Origin: an uncultured Eubacteriaceae bacterium
GTDB lineage: Bacteria > Bacillota > Clostridia > Lachnospirales > CAG-274
Length of the DNA stretch: 6,432 bases
Direction of reading: 5' to 3'
Assembly (NCBI GenBank): GCA_938042265.1
Contig: CALIRN010000079.1
Span: 1 to 6,432 of the forward strand
Part shown: piece after piece, positions 5,888-6,432 of the stretch
Layout: each line of letters opens with the position of its first letter
How positions within the stretch are numbered: the stretch's first letter is position 1
Position numbers and translations under genes: made by a program
The notes under the pieces: model-generated
Databases searched by the model: none
Told to the model about the DNA's origin: nothing
Seen by the model: only the letters and a program-made list of their open reading frames with translations

Positions 5888-6432
5888 ATGCAGAAAAACA
5901 GTATCAAAAGTGTAATAATGCTTTTTATTACGGCTGTAATATGGGGAGTTGCCTTTGTATCCCAATCAAAGGGTATGGATTATGTCAAGCCTTTGACATT
6001 TATGGCGGCAAGAAATATACTTGCAGCCCTGTTTTTACTGCCTGTTGTTATCCGTAGAGCAAAAAAGGGCGGTATTGTCCCTAAAATAACCGTAAAAGGT
6101 GGTGTATTATGCGGTATTGCTCTGACTGCGGCGGATTTCTGCCAGCAGTACGGTATAACAATGACAAGTGTAGGCAAAACGGGATTTATAACAGCATTGT
6201 ACATAATATTCACCCCTATACTGGGTATATTTTTACATAAGCGTATAGGCCTAAAAATATGGGTGTGTGCCTTTATTGCGGCGGTAGGTATGTATTTTAT
6301 CTGTATGACGGACAGCTTTTATATCAGCAGAGGTGATACGTTTGTATTTACGTGCGCCATACTTTTTGCAGTGCATATACTTGTAATAGATTATTTTGTG
6401 CCACATACCGATGGAGCGGTTTTATCCTTTGT
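5888..6432 (+). CDS. EamA/DMT-family permease, 3' end outside the window
   Basis: The frame is open from ATG 5888 to the window edge, giving 181 residues of a protein that should run to about 290-300. It is a membrane transporter of the drug/metabolite superfamily, whose members mostly export or import amino acids and other small metabolites. The first segment ITAVIWGVAFVSQSKGMDYVKPLTF is the typical opening of the EamA repeat. Likely membrane helices lie near residues 7-25, 36-54, 70-88, 98-115, 123-140 and 151-170, with positively charged turns (RRAKK 56-60, HKR 117-119). The first EamA repeat is complete and the second has just begun. GGAGG (5878-5882) lies 5 nt before the ATG. Only 25 bp separate it from the preceding gene, so the two may share a transcript. 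The substrate cannot be deduced. Confidence 0.9.
   Translation, partial: MQKNSIKSVIMLFITAVIWGVAFVSQSKGMDYVKPLTFMAARNILAALFLLPVVIRRAKKGGIVPKITVKGGVLCGIALTAADFCQQYGITMTSVGKTGFITALYIIFTPILGIFLHKRIGLKIWVCAFIAAVGMYFICMTDSFYISRGDTFVFTCAILFAVHILVIDYFVPHTDGAVLSF

Overview
The window looks like chromosome from an anaerobic member of the Bacillota (class Clostridia). The grounds are the modest G+C (about 40% by eye), strong AGGAGG-type ribosome binding sites, heavy use of ATA (Ile), AGA/AGG (Arg) and CTT (Leu) codons, and gene content typical of that class. Genus and species cannot be told from the sequence. All seven protein genes lie on the + strand. Two are cut by the window edges: topB at the left and an EamA transporter at the right.

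Layout. (1) Bases 1-1755 are the C-terminal ~80% of DNA topoisomerase III, with the catalytic tyrosine and a four-cysteine zinc finger. (2) Bases 1751-1986 have no protein gene but are dense in signals. There are two overlapping, mutually exclusive hairpins at the end of topB, a good sigma-A-type promoter, and a ~170-nt transcribed leader that can fold into several long helices including a pseudoknot. This leader is the most unusual element here and I do not recognise its family with confidence. (3) Bases 1987-4388 form a tight three-gene operon: an Lrp/AsnC-family regulator, a class I/II PLP aminotransferase overlapping it by 4 bp (ATGA), and a Sir2-family NAD-dependent protein deacetylase 6 bp further on. 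It ends in a strong intrinsic terminator. (4) A Cof-type HAD phosphatase starts only 16 nt after the terminator's T-run, so it either depends on read-through or uses a promoter I cannot see. (5) Next come a small P-loop kinase-like protein with different codon habits and the first two thirds or so of an EamA/DMT permease.

How the genes may work together. The regulator-aminotransferase pair has the same order and families as the Bacillus subtilis alaR-alaT (yugG-yugH) pair, where an Lrp-type protein controls an alanine transaminase. That makes alanine/pyruvate/glutamate transamination a reasonable but unproven guess. The sirtuin in the same transcript adds an NAD+-dependent protein deacetylase to an amino-acid catabolism/anabolism operon. 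The structured leader would be the first segment of this transcript and could be a cis-regulator of it, or a free-standing RNA whose gene lies just upstream. The last three genes show no clear functional link to the operon.
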